The notes under the pieces are model-generated. The model saw nothing but the letters and a program-made list of their open reading frames with translations, was not told where the DNA came from and did no database searches. Shown piece by piece: positions 1-5,084 of a stretch of DNA of 6,976 nucleotides. Positions within the stretch are counted from its first letter, which is position 1. The number at the start of each line of letters is the position of its first letter. The stretch is from Nitriliruptoraceae bacterium (GTDB taxonomy: Bacteria > Actinomycetota > Nitriliruptoria > Nitriliruptorales > Nitriliruptoraceae), in contig SKJO01000055.1 in assembly GCA_007121975.1 (NCBI GenBank), positions 1 through 6,976 on the forward strand. Direction: 5' to 3'. A program made the position numbers and the translations under genes.

Positions 1-117
1 AAGCAGCACGGCCAGCGCCACGCTCGACAGGCCCGTCCGGGCACGGCGTGCCGGTCGGGACGTCCGACGCCGACGGCACAGGCTGGGCGGGGACACGGCC
101 GCGCCGCGCGAGCGCAT
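1..117 (-). CDS. N-terminus of an exported or membrane protein (partial, leaves the left edge)
   Basis: Read on the minus strand, an ATG at 117-115 opens a frame that stays open for 39 codons to base 1. A full GGAGG Shine-Dalgarno lies 7 nt upstream (plus-strand 125-129), which is the main reason for calling a gene here. About 33 of 39 codons end in G or C, as expected for a real gene in this genome. The peptide begins MRSRGAAV and has an arginine-rich stretch (RRRR at residues 15-18, more Arg to residue 27). A hydrophobic run (SSVALAVLL, residues 31-39) follows and is cut by the window edge. This resembles the n-region and start of the h-region of a signal peptide or membrane anchor. The n-region is long and no consensus twin-arginine motif is present. 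The function cannot be told from so little. The gene is divergent from the CoA-transferase and the two share a 249-bp intergenic region. Confidence 0.6.
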   Translation of the reverse strand, partial: MRSRGAAVSPPSLCRRRRTSRPARRARTGLSSVALAVLL

Positions 118-366
118 GGGCCTGCCTCCGCCTCGTCGTGCTCCGGGTGCCCGGCCGCCCCACCGGGAGCGGTTCGGCCAGCACCGGCACGGTAGCGGTC
201 GCCGGGCAGTGGGCGGACGTGCCATGCTGGTCGGCGCCGTCCCCGGTCGATGGTGCGCGGTCTCCCCTCGGACACTGCGGCCCCGTCCGCTCGCCCCGGT
301 GGCTGCACCCGCAGACCGGTCGGTGGCCGGCGCTCCCTGCCCCATCCCGACCCGTCGAGGCCCGCC
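118..366. other. Divergent intergenic region
   Basis: These 249 bases separate the minus-strand partial gene from the plus-strand CoA-transferase and should hold both promoters. I see no convincing -35/-10 pair. A TAGCGG at 191-196 is only a weak -10 candidate. The frames open across this stretch have low-complexity, Pro/Arg-rich translations and no Shine-Dalgarno, so I call it non-coding. A start at 250 for the CoA-transferase frame is possible in principle, but it adds unconserved Pro/Arg-rich residues. Confidence 0.5.
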
Positions 367-402
367 ATGCCCAGCGACCCGTCGAGGCCCGCCATGCCCA
401 CC
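349..402. repeat. 27-bp tandem duplication containing a ribosome binding site and start codon
   Basis: Bases 349-375 and 376-402 are two adjacent copies of a 27-bp unit that differ only at one base (374 G, 401 C). Each copy holds GAGG (357-360 and 384-387), a 6-nt spacer and an ATG (367 and 394). The whole translation initiation signal of the CoA-transferase is therefore present twice. Because 27 is a multiple of 3, both ATGs are in the same frame and the longer product simply gains nine residues. Replication slippage or unequal recombination is the likely origin. Confidence 0.9.
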
Positions 403-1605
403 GACCCGCCCGCGACGTCGCCCCCCGCGCCACGAGGACCGCTTGCGGGCCTGCTGGTCGCGGACTTCTCGCGCATCCTGGCCGGTCCTTACGCGACCAT
501 GCTGCTCGGTGACCTGGGCGCGGAGGTCATCAAGGTCGAGAGCCCGGAGGGCGACGACACCCGCACCTGGATGCCGCCGGTCCGCGAGGGCGTGTCGACC
601 TACTACCTCGGCGTCAACCGCAACAAGCGCTCGATCGCGCTGGACCTGACGGATCCGGCCGACCTCGAGGTGGCACGGGCCCTGGCCCACCGCGCCGACG
701 TGCTGATCGAGAACCTGCGTCCCGGGGGCATGGCGCGCTTCGGGCTCGACGAGCCTCGCGTTCGGGCCAGCAACCCCGGGGTGGTCTACGCCTCGATCTC
801 CGGGTTCGGGACCTCGGGCGAGGGCGCCGCGCTCGCCGGTTACGACCTGATGGCGCAGGCGATGTCGGGGCTGATGAGCATGACCGGGCAACCCGACGGT
901 CCGGCCACCCGCGCGGGTGTGGCGGTGTGCGACGTGTTCGCGGGCCTGCAGGCCACCGTCGGCATCCTCGCGGCGCTCGGGCACCGGCAGGCGACCGGTG
1001 AGGGCCAGCACGTCGAGGTGGACCTGCTCACCGCCACCCTCTCGGGCCTGGTCAACCACACCAGCGCCGCGGTGGCCGGGGCCCAGACCCCGATGCGCAT
1101 GGGCAACGCCCACCCGAGCATCTTCCCCTACGAGCCCATGCCGACCGCCGACGGCGAGGTGGTGGTGATCGCCGGAAATGACCGGCAGTTCGCCGTGCTG
1201 TGCGAGGTGCTGGACATCGCCGAGGTGGCGGACGACGAGCGCTTCCGCGCCAACCGCGACCGCACCGTCAACCGCGACGCGCTGCGCCCCCTGCTCGAGG
1301 CGGCGCTCGCCACCCGGACCAGCGCCGACTGGTTCGCCCGCTTCCGTGCCCGGGGGCTACCGGGCGGACCGATCAACACGGTGCCCGAGGGCGTGGCCCT
1401 GGCCGCCGAGCTCGGCCTCGAGCCGGTCGTCGAGGTGGGAGACGGCACGGGGGCGGTGCCCTCGATCCGCAACCCGGTGCGCCTGTCCCGGACCCCGGCC
1501 AGCTACCGGCGCCCTCCCCCGCGACTCGACGAGCACCACGAGGAGCTGCGGGCCTGGCTCACTGGTCGGACCGCTACGCCGCCGCAGCCCGCGTCCGGTG
1601 CCTGA
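367..1605 (+). CDS. CaiB/BaiF (class III) CoA-transferase
   Basis: The protein is predicted to move coenzyme A between acyl-CoA thioesters and free carboxylic acids, through an aspartyl-CoA intermediate, in the cytoplasm. It has 412 aa from ATG 367, or 403 aa from ATG 394, which is normal for the family. The N-terminus has the family signature LAGPYATMLLGDLGAEVIKVE (about residues 40-60), followed by YYLGVNRNKRSIALDL and the ADVLIENLRPG segment. The conserved GFG turn and YDLMAQAMSGLMS follow. The Asp in VAVCDVFAG (codon 931-933, residue 189 from 367) occupies the place of the catalytic aspartate of formyl-CoA transferase. The next segment, GILAALGHRQATGEGQHVEVDL, is also typical. The C-terminal part has the usual 'GLPGGPINTVPE' region. 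The substrate cannot be assigned: frc, caiB, bile-acid and racemase-like relatives all share these motifs. Two equally good Shine-Dalgarno/ATG pairs exist because of a 27-bp duplication. No partner gene (acyl-CoA ligase or dehydrogenase) is adjacent, so it looks monocistronic. Confidence 0.93.
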   Translation: MPSDPSRPAMPTDPPATSPPAPRGPLAGLLVADFSRILAGPYATMLLGDLGAEVIKVESPEGDDTRTWMPPVREGVSTYYLGVNRNKRSIALDLTDPADLEVARALAHRADVLIENLRPGGMARFGLDEPRVRASNPGVVYASISGFGTSGEGAALAGYDLMAQAMSGLMSMTGQPDGPATRAGVAVCDVFAGLQATVGILAALGHRQATGEGQHVEVDLLTATLSGLVNHTSAAVAGAQTPMRMGNAHPSIFPYEPMPTADGEVVVIAGNDRQFAVLCEVLDIAEVADDERFRANRDRTVNRDALRPLLEAALATRTSADWFARFRARGLPGGPINTVPEGVALAAELGLEPVVEVGDGTGAVPSIRNPVRLSRTPASYRRPPPRLDEHHEELRAWLTGRTATPPQPASGA

Positions 1606-1623
1606 GCCATGGCGAGGTGCGTG

Positions 1624-1658
1624 CGGGTCGCGGCCGGCTCGGCTGGTCGCACGACCCG
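1624..1658 (+). terminator. Hairpin after the CoA-transferase
   Basis: A long stem starts 18 nt after the stop codon. Bases 1624-1629 pair with 1653-1658, and 1630-1638 pair with 1642-1650 (two G-T wobbles). There is a 2-nt bulge at 1651-1652 and a TCG loop at 1639-1641. That makes 15 pairs in all. No T-run follows, as is common for GC-rich genomes, so termination is inferred from stem strength and position. Confidence 0.55.
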
Positions 1659-1852
1659 GAGGGGCCGGTCGTCGGTGGTGGCCGGGCAGGTGCTCCGGGT
1701 GACGGGGATTCCGTGATCCCTGTGCACGAGGGGACGTTCCCCCGGCGGCCAGACGGTCACGGATCCGTTCCACGCCGGGAGCGACGGGGTCGCGCCGACG
1801 AGTGCCAAGGCATCGTCGGGGCGTCGGCACCGGGGAGGCCCGCTGGGGGATC

Positions 1853-1951
1853 CCCGACGCCGGGTCCACCGACGTGGTGCAGATCGGCGTGCACGCCGCG
1901 GGGATCAACGCGGTGGCAGCCGCCGGGATCACCTCGGGATGCACGCCCACT
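1853..1951 (+). pseudogene. Relic of an S-layer homology (SLH) module
   Basis: Translated in the plus frame, this stretch gives PDAGSTDV followed by GVHAAGINAVAAAGITSGC, the core helix-turn of an SLH module. Across a gap of almost 5 kb it matches SVHAPGINAIAEAGITLG in the surface protein near the right end (about 6844-6897). The rest of an SLH module, normally Y-x-P plus VTRAQMATFL, is missing downstream; the frame runs on into unrelated sequence and stops at 2170. No Shine-Dalgarno or credible start precedes it. The simplest reading is the surviving piece of a decayed or recombined SLH-protein gene. A new small functional gene is much less likely. Confidence 0.65.
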
Positions 1952-2032
1952 GCCGGGTCCACATCGATGACAACGGTGTGGACTCCTGCGTCCCCAGGTG
2001 GTAGAAGGTCACTGAAGCCGTCGCTGCGCCGC

Positions 2033-2054
2033 GACCCGGGATACCGACCGGGTC
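2033..2054. promoter_or_regulatory. 22-bp palindrome upstream of the TetR gene (candidate operator)
   Basis: Arms GACCCGG (2033-2039) and CCGGGTC (2048-2054) are perfect inverted repeats around an 8-nt centre, 41 nt before the TetR start codon. The size and position suit the autoregulatory operators common in TetR-family genes. It could also form an RNA hairpin. Short GC-rich inverted repeats arise easily by chance in such a genome, so confidence is moderate. Confidence 0.35.
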
Positions 2055-2094
2055 CCGGCGCCGTGGCCCTCCGGCGCCTGCCAGGAGCCCGTGG

Positions 2095-2778
2095 ATGCCG
2101 CCAGCCCCACCTTCCGGAGACGCCCCCCGCCCCTCGCTCAACCGCGAGGTCATCCTCGATGCGTTCCTGACGCTCGCGGCACGCCCCGGCACCACCGGGG
2201 TCAGCTTCCGCAGCCTCGGTCAGGAGCTCGGGGCGGATCCGACCGCCGTCTACCGCCACTTCCGCGACAAGTCCGCCCTCATCGAGGCCGCCCTCGACCG
2301 GCTGATCGGCGAGGCGGCTGCGGCCGCATCCGACGAGCCCGATTGGCGCGAGCGGATCAGCCGGACTGCGGCCGCCTACCTCGACCTCATGGTCCGCCAC
2401 CCGGTCGTCGGCCAGCAGGCCGGGCACCGTACGACCGGCGGGCCGGGGGAGCTCGCGATGCTCGAGCTGCTCCTGCAGGCGCTGGTCGACGCGGGGCTGC
2501 CCGACGACCTCGTGGTCGACCACTACGCGCTGATCGCCGCGTTCGCCGCCTCCATGGCGGCCTCGCAGGCCGCCTACCTCATCGACGACGCGAGGATCGA
2601 GGCACGCGCGGAGCGGCCCTGGGTCGGGACCTACCCGGTCGTCGACCCGCAGCAGCATCCCCAGACCGTGCGCCTGCAGGCACGGCTCGCGAAGCTGCGT
2701 GACGCCGAGGTGTTCGACACCGGCCTGACCCGCCTCCTCGACGCCGTGGAGCAGTCGGCCGGCACCACCCGCGGCTGA
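2095..2778 (+). CDS. TetR-family transcriptional regulator
   Basis: This is a one-component DNA-binding regulator, probably a dimeric repressor that releases DNA when a small ligand binds its C-terminal domain. It has 227 aa, slightly longer than the usual 190-220. The start is ATG 2095, with AGGAG at 2083-2087 and a 7-nt spacer. Helix 1 is about residues 16-30 (LNREVILDAFLTLAAR). The helix-turn-helix covers about 36-57 (VSFRSLGQELGADPTAVYRHF), followed by RDKSALIEAAL, all canonical TetR signature. The rest is largely helical; MVRHPVVG, near residue 99, and a helical AAFAASMAASQAAYLI segment (148-163) resemble the ligand-binding and dimerisation domain of TetR-type proteins. The ligand and targets are unknown. 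Candidate sites are the palindrome just upstream (2033-2054) and the operator-like site at 3981-4001. It is convergent with the baeRF-type gene. Confidence 0.92.
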   Translation: MPPAPPSGDAPRPSLNREVILDAFLTLAARPGTTGVSFRSLGQELGADPTAVYRHFRDKSALIEAALDRLIGEAAAAASDEPDWRERISRTAAAYLDLMVRHPVVGQQAGHRTTGGPGELAMLELLLQALVDAGLPDDLVVDHYALIAAFAASMAASQAAYLIDDARIEARAERPWVGTYPVVDPQQHPQTVRLQARLAKLRDAEVFDTGLTRLLDAVEQSAGTTRG

Positions 2779-2782
2779 GCAC

Positions 2783-2806
2783 TGCCGGCTCCGGGGCACC
2801 CCGGCA
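2783..2806. terminator. Bidirectional hairpin between convergent genes
   Basis: The 34-bp gap between two convergent stop codons holds nested inverted repeats: TGCCGG (2783-2788) with CCGGCA (2801-2806), and alternatively CCGGGG (2791-2796) with CCCCGG (2799-2804). The structure is symmetric, so it could end transcription from both sides. No T-run is visible on either strand. Confidence 0.5.
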
Positions 2807-2812
2807 CGCGCG

Positions 2813-3880
2813 TCACCAGCGCAGGATCGCCGTGCTGGTCTCGAGGGTGTCCTCGGGCGCCAGCAGCACCCGGCCCCCGCGCTGCACGACCTCGGCCATC
2901 CCCAGCGCGTAGACGTCGGGGACGTGGGTGGCGTCCCCCGGGTCCTCGGCGACGAGGTGGCCGCTCGACGTCAGGTAGCCGTCGAGAGGGGGACCGTCGA
3001 CGAGCACGAGCGTGTCGATGCGTCCCGCAACCGCCGCGGCGTGCAGGTCGGTCATGCCGGTGGCGATCCGATCGCCGCCCCGCCGGGCGTCGAGGAGGCG
3101 GCGGACGTCGTCGATGCGACGCTGCCGGTGCTCCTCCGCCGCCGCCACGATCCGCTCGACGAGGTCGGGCTCCTGCTTCTGGTCCGGAGCGGCAACCACC
3201 GCGACCGCGAGCTCGTCGGCCCAGGCCGAGACCTCCCGCAGGAAGGACTGGTTGCGCTCGACACCGACCGTGACCACCGGGAGGTCGCGAGCCTCGATGA
3301 CCCGGTGGGCGGCCTCGGCGACCCGCCGCCAGTGGTTGCGCCGCCGCTCCCGGCGCTGCCGGGTGCCGGAGCGGTCCTGCGTGGCGGTGTGGTCCCCCGG
3401 GAAGACGAACGGGAAGGGGTCTCCGACCGGGTCCAGCTCCCGGCTGGTCAGATCGAGCACCGCGAGGTCGGCCTGCTGCTCGGAGAGGGTCAGCACCAGC
3501 AGCTCGCGGGGCCGCTGCTCGTGCTCGACGAGCGGGCGCAGCAGCGTCGCGCGGTCGCCGACCACGACCTGCTCGGTGACGCGCACCCCGGGCGACAGCG
3601 GGACGATCAGCGGGTCGACACCCACGCTCACGGTCATCCAGACCCCGTGCCGTGGCGGGATGTGGGCGACGAGCTCGTCGGGCTTCGGGAGCCGATCGAG
3701 CAGGTCGAGCCGCTCGGCACGCTCCAGTCGCTCGTCACCGTCGATGAGGTCCTCGGCCCGACGTCGCAGGTTGCCCACCGTCGTGGTCAGCGCGTCACGG
3801 ACGCGGGGCAGGTCCTCGCCGGGCGCCGTGATGGTGACGGTGAGCTGCCCGGCGTGGGCCTGGAGTCGGTCGAGCAGCAT
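2813..3880 (-). CDS. baeRF-type protein (bacterial archaeo-eukaryotic release factor-like)
   Basis: This 355-aa cytoplasmic protein resembles the baeRF families, bacterial relatives of eRF1/Pelota suggested to act on ribosomes; their role is still poorly tested. The order of parts fits. An N-terminal domain spans about residues 1-125 and contains HIPPRHGVWMTVSVGVDPLIVPL and VTEQVVVGDRATLLRPL, which is typical of the baeRF3 group. A middle domain from about 126 begins with LLVLTLSEQQADLAVLDL and contains NHWRRVAEAAHRVI and LPVVTVGVERNQSFLREVS. A C-terminal eRF1-domain-3-like part (about 275-355) contains AAVAGRIDTLVLVD and ends GGRVLLAPEDTLETSTAILRW. No GGQ peptide-release motif is present, so peptidyl-tRNA hydrolysis by the classical mechanism is not expected. 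The start is ATG 3880-3878, with AAGGTG at plus-strand 3888-3893. It is convergent with the TetR gene, and its promoter probably overlaps the palindromes near 3990. Confidence 0.75.
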   Translation of the reverse strand: MLLDRLQAHAGQLTVTITAPGEDLPRVRDALTTTVGNLRRRAEDLIDGDERLERAERLDLLDRLPKPDELVAHIPPRHGVWMTVSVGVDPLIVPLSPGVRVTEQVVVGDRATLLRPLVEHEQRPRELLVLTLSEQQADLAVLDLTSRELDPVGDPFPFVFPGDHTATQDRSGTRQRRERRRNHWRRVAEAAHRVIEARDLPVVTVGVERNQSFLREVSAWADELAVAVVAAPDQKQEPDLVERIVAAAEEHRQRRIDDVRRLLDARRGGDRIATGMTDLHAAAVAGRIDTLVLVDGPPLDGYLTSSGHLVAEDPGDATHVPDVYALGMAEVVQRGGRVLLAPEDTLETSTAILRW

Positions 3881-3980
3881 GGTCGGTCACCTTTCGGTCC
3901 GTCGGTCCTGCCACGTGGACGCCCGGTGTTCGCGCCCATCGGGAACTCCCGGGTGCGTCCGACCCGGACGATGCCACAGA

Positions 3981-4001
3981 GTCAACAGTGTTGTCAACAC
4001 T
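3981..4001. promoter_or_regulatory. Operator-like overlapping palindromes over a minus-strand TTGACA
   Basis: AGTGTTGTCAACACT (3987-4001) is a perfect 7+1+7 inverted repeat. It overlaps a second palindrome, CAACA-g-TGTTG (3983-3993). GTCAACA occurs twice as a direct repeat 12 bp apart (3981-3987, 3993-3999). The patch is far richer in A+T than its surroundings. On the minus strand it contains a consensus -35 hexamer TTGACA (3997-3992), with a weak CATCGT 18 nt further (3973-3968) as a possible -10. This fits a repressor site on the promoter of the baeRF-type gene, about 100 bp before its start codon. The binding protein is unknown; a TetR- or GntR-type dimer is plausible. Confidence 0.5.
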
Positions 4002-4261
4002 ACTGGCCCGCTTCCCGACGTCGACCCTGAAGGAAAGCTGAAGCGTCCCTGTCAGCCTGCTCTCCCCCGCGCCACCGACGCGACGGATGGAGATTTCCGG
4101 ATCGGCGCGTACGGCTGCCCGCACGGTCGGATCGGGGGCCAGCCCTCCTGCCGTGAGCCGACGGCCGGCGAACACTGCACCGTACGTCGCCGTAGCCGCG
4201 CCCAGCAGGGCAACGGATCGGAGGCGCCGGGGGATCACCGAGGCCCAACGACATCGAGCAC

Positions 4262-4267
4262 AAGGAG
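4262..4267 (+). promoter_or_regulatory. Ribosome binding site of the lipoprotein gene
   Basis: AAGGAG lies 6 nt before ATG 4274. It fixes the start of the lipoprotein gene and rules out the overlapping upstream frames. Confidence 0.8.
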
Positions 4268-4273
4268 CACCTC

Positions 4274-4933
4274 ATGACCCAGACCACCACCGCCGTTGCC
4301 CGTCGGCGCCTGACCTTGGCGCTGGCCGTCGGCCTGGCTCTCGGGCTGACGGCCTGCGGCAGCGACGAGGACACCGACGCCGATACGGCGGCACCGGAGC
4401 CGGCGGAGCAGGAGGCAGTGGACGACGCCGCGGAGGTCGCGGACGAGCCCTCCGACGAGCCCGCCGACGAGCCCGAAGATGCCCCGGACGAGGGCGGCGA
4501 GGACCCCATCGAGGTGGAGATGGTCGACTTCGCCTACGTGGGCCTGCCCGACACCGTGTCGGCGGGAACCCGACTGTCGGTCATCAACACCGCCGAGGAG
4601 GAGCTGCACGAGCTGGTCGCCTTCCAGCTCCCGGATGACGAGGATCGCGGGGTCCCCGAGCTGCTGCAGCTGCCGCCCGAGGAGCTCCGCCCGGTGCTCG
4701 GCGACCCGACGATGGTGCTGCTCGCCGCTCCCGGCGGGCCGCAGATCGCCGCGGTCGGTGACGGCACCGTGGACGAGCCCGGCCGCTACGCGATCCTGTG
4801 CTTCATCCCCACCGGGGTCGCTCCCGAGGTCTACCTCGAGGCGGCGGCCGAGACCGAGTCCGGTCCCCCACAGGTCGAGGGTGGTCCTCCGCACTTCGTG
4901 CAGGGCATGTACGCCGAGCTCATCGTGGAGTAG
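4274..4933 (+). CDS. Cupredoxin-like lipoprotein with an acidic linker
   Basis: This is a predicted exported lipoprotein of 219 aa, probably a blue-copper (plastocyanin/azurin-type) electron carrier or copper-binding protein held on the outer face of the membrane. The signal peptide has ARRR at residues 9-12, a hydrophobic core (LTLALAVGLALGL) and a lipobox LTAC with the lipidated Cys at 28. Residues 30-79 form a Asp/Glu/Pro/Ala-rich linker that probably holds the domain away from the membrane. The folded part (80-219) reads as a small beta-sandwich. Candidate copper ligands are His112 (ELHELV), Cys176 (AILCFIP), His207 and Met212 (HFVQGM). The H-x4-M end matches plastocyanin spacing. The Cys-to-His loop is 30 residues, against two in plastocyanin, so copper binding is an inference. 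It could instead be a non-metal relative. The start is set by AAGGAG 6 nt upstream, and a strong terminator isolates it from the next gene. Confidence 0.8.
   Translation: MTQTTTAVARRRLTLALAVGLALGLTACGSDEDTDADTAAPEPAEQEAVDDAAEVADEPSDEPADEPEDAPDEGGEDPIEVEMVDFAYVGLPDTVSAGTRLSVINTAEEELHELVAFQLPDDEDRGVPELLQLPPEELRPVLGDPTMVLLAAPGGPQIAAVGDGTVDEPGRYAILCFIPTGVAPEVYLEAAAETESGPPQVEGGPPHFVQGMYAELIVE
4442..4477 (+). repeat. 12-bp coding repeat in the lipoprotein linker
   Basis: GACGAGCCC starts at 4442, 4454 and 4466, giving three 12-bp units that encode DEPS, DEPA and DEPE. The repeat is in frame and lengthens the acidic linker, so its copy number could vary without breaking the protein. Confidence 0.75.
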
Positions 4934-4950
4934 GCGACCCGCCCGAGCCC

Positions 4951-4988
4951 TCGGCGCCCGGTGGGGACCAACTCCCGCCGGGCGCCGA
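4951..4988 (+). terminator. Strong hairpin terminator after the lipoprotein gene
   Basis: Eleven perfect pairs join 4951-4961 and 4978-4988 (arm TCGGCGCCCGG). The stem continues inward through a T-G wobble, three G-C pairs and a G-T wobble, giving 16 pairs around the loop 4967-4972. It begins 17 nt after the stop codon and is followed by CGCTTTG with only a short T-run. Position and stem strength make it the best terminator in the window. Confidence 0.75.
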
Positions 4989-5026
4989 CGCTTTGCCGTC
5001 CGCCCGCAGGCACCGGCAGGCTTCGA

Positions 5027-5032
5027 TAGCGT
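5027..5032 (+). promoter_or_regulatory. Possible -10 element for the surface-protein gene
   Basis: TAGCGT fits the TAnnnT form of an actinobacterial -10 box. It lies between the lipoprotein terminator and the start at 5085. No good -35 hexamer is seen at the right distance, so this is tentative. Confidence 0.3.
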
Positions 5033-5066
5033 GACCGGCGCAAGGGGAACCCATCGACAGCCACCC

Positions 5067-5073
5067 AGGAGGG
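5067..5073 (+). promoter_or_regulatory. Ribosome binding site of the surface-protein gene
   Basis: AGGAGGG matches the anti-Shine-Dalgarno very well but sits 11 nt before ATG 5085, somewhat further than usual. No in-frame start codon lies closer to it. Confidence 0.65.
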
Positions 5074-5084
5074 CTAGCTCACCC

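Larger units (their letters stand above)
1606..2094. other. 489-bp intergenic region with an SLH relic
   Basis: No intact gene is supported between the CoA-transferase stop and the TetR start. Open frames on both strands here lack Shine-Dalgarno sequences and read as low-complexity Pro/Arg/Gly-rich shadows. Three things stand out and are listed separately: the CoA-transferase hairpin, a translated SLH fragment at 1853-1951, and a 22-bp palindrome at 2033-2054. The promoter of the TetR gene must lie in the right half, but I cannot place its hexamers. Confidence 0.55.
3881..4273. other. Divergent intergenic region, 393 bp
   Basis: This lies between the baeRF-type gene (minus) and the lipoprotein gene (plus). 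It holds the operator-like repeats at 3981-4001 and the Shine-Dalgarno sequences of both flanking genes. A minus-strand GTG frame (4238 to 3795) opens with a hydrophobic peptide but lacks a Shine-Dalgarno and runs over the baeRF start, so I do not call it. CGGATCGG occurs three times (4098-4105, 4128-4135, 4214-4221) without regular spacing. No -10/-35 pair for the lipoprotein gene is obvious. Confidence 0.5.

Noticed and set aside
250..366. Upstream extension of the CoA-transferase to ATG 250
   Set aside because: The extra 39 residues are Pro/Arg/Gly-rich, unlike any CaiB-family N-terminus, and no Shine-Dalgarno precedes 250.
1845..1854. Small hairpin around GGGGATCCCC near the SLH relic
   Set aside because: It is a 10-bp self-complementary stretch with no loop and no gene end nearby, so no function can be supported.
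1357..2799. Minus-strand frame of 480 codons across the CoA-transferase end, intergenic region and TetR gene
   Set aside because: It is antisense to two well-supported genes, and its translation is low in recognisable motifs.
2924..4030. Long plus-strand frame of 368 codons opposite the baeRF-type gene
   Set aside because: It is the antisense of a recognisable protein, has no family-like motifs, and owes its length to GC-rich codon bias. The same holds for the frame at 3012-4277.
4098..4221. Three copies of CGGATCGG before the lipoprotein gene
   Set aside because: Spacing is irregular (30 and 86 bp) and another copy occurs inside the surface-protein gene, so chance in GC-rich DNA explains them.
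3795..4238. Minus-strand GTG frame of 147 codons opening with a hydrophobic, signal-like peptide
   Set aside because: It has no Shine-Dalgarno, only about 75% G/C at third positions in its first third, reads through the operator-like repeats and overlaps the start of the baeRF-type gene by 86 bp. Its second half is Pro/Arg/His-rich shadow sequence. A small real gene is not fully excluded.
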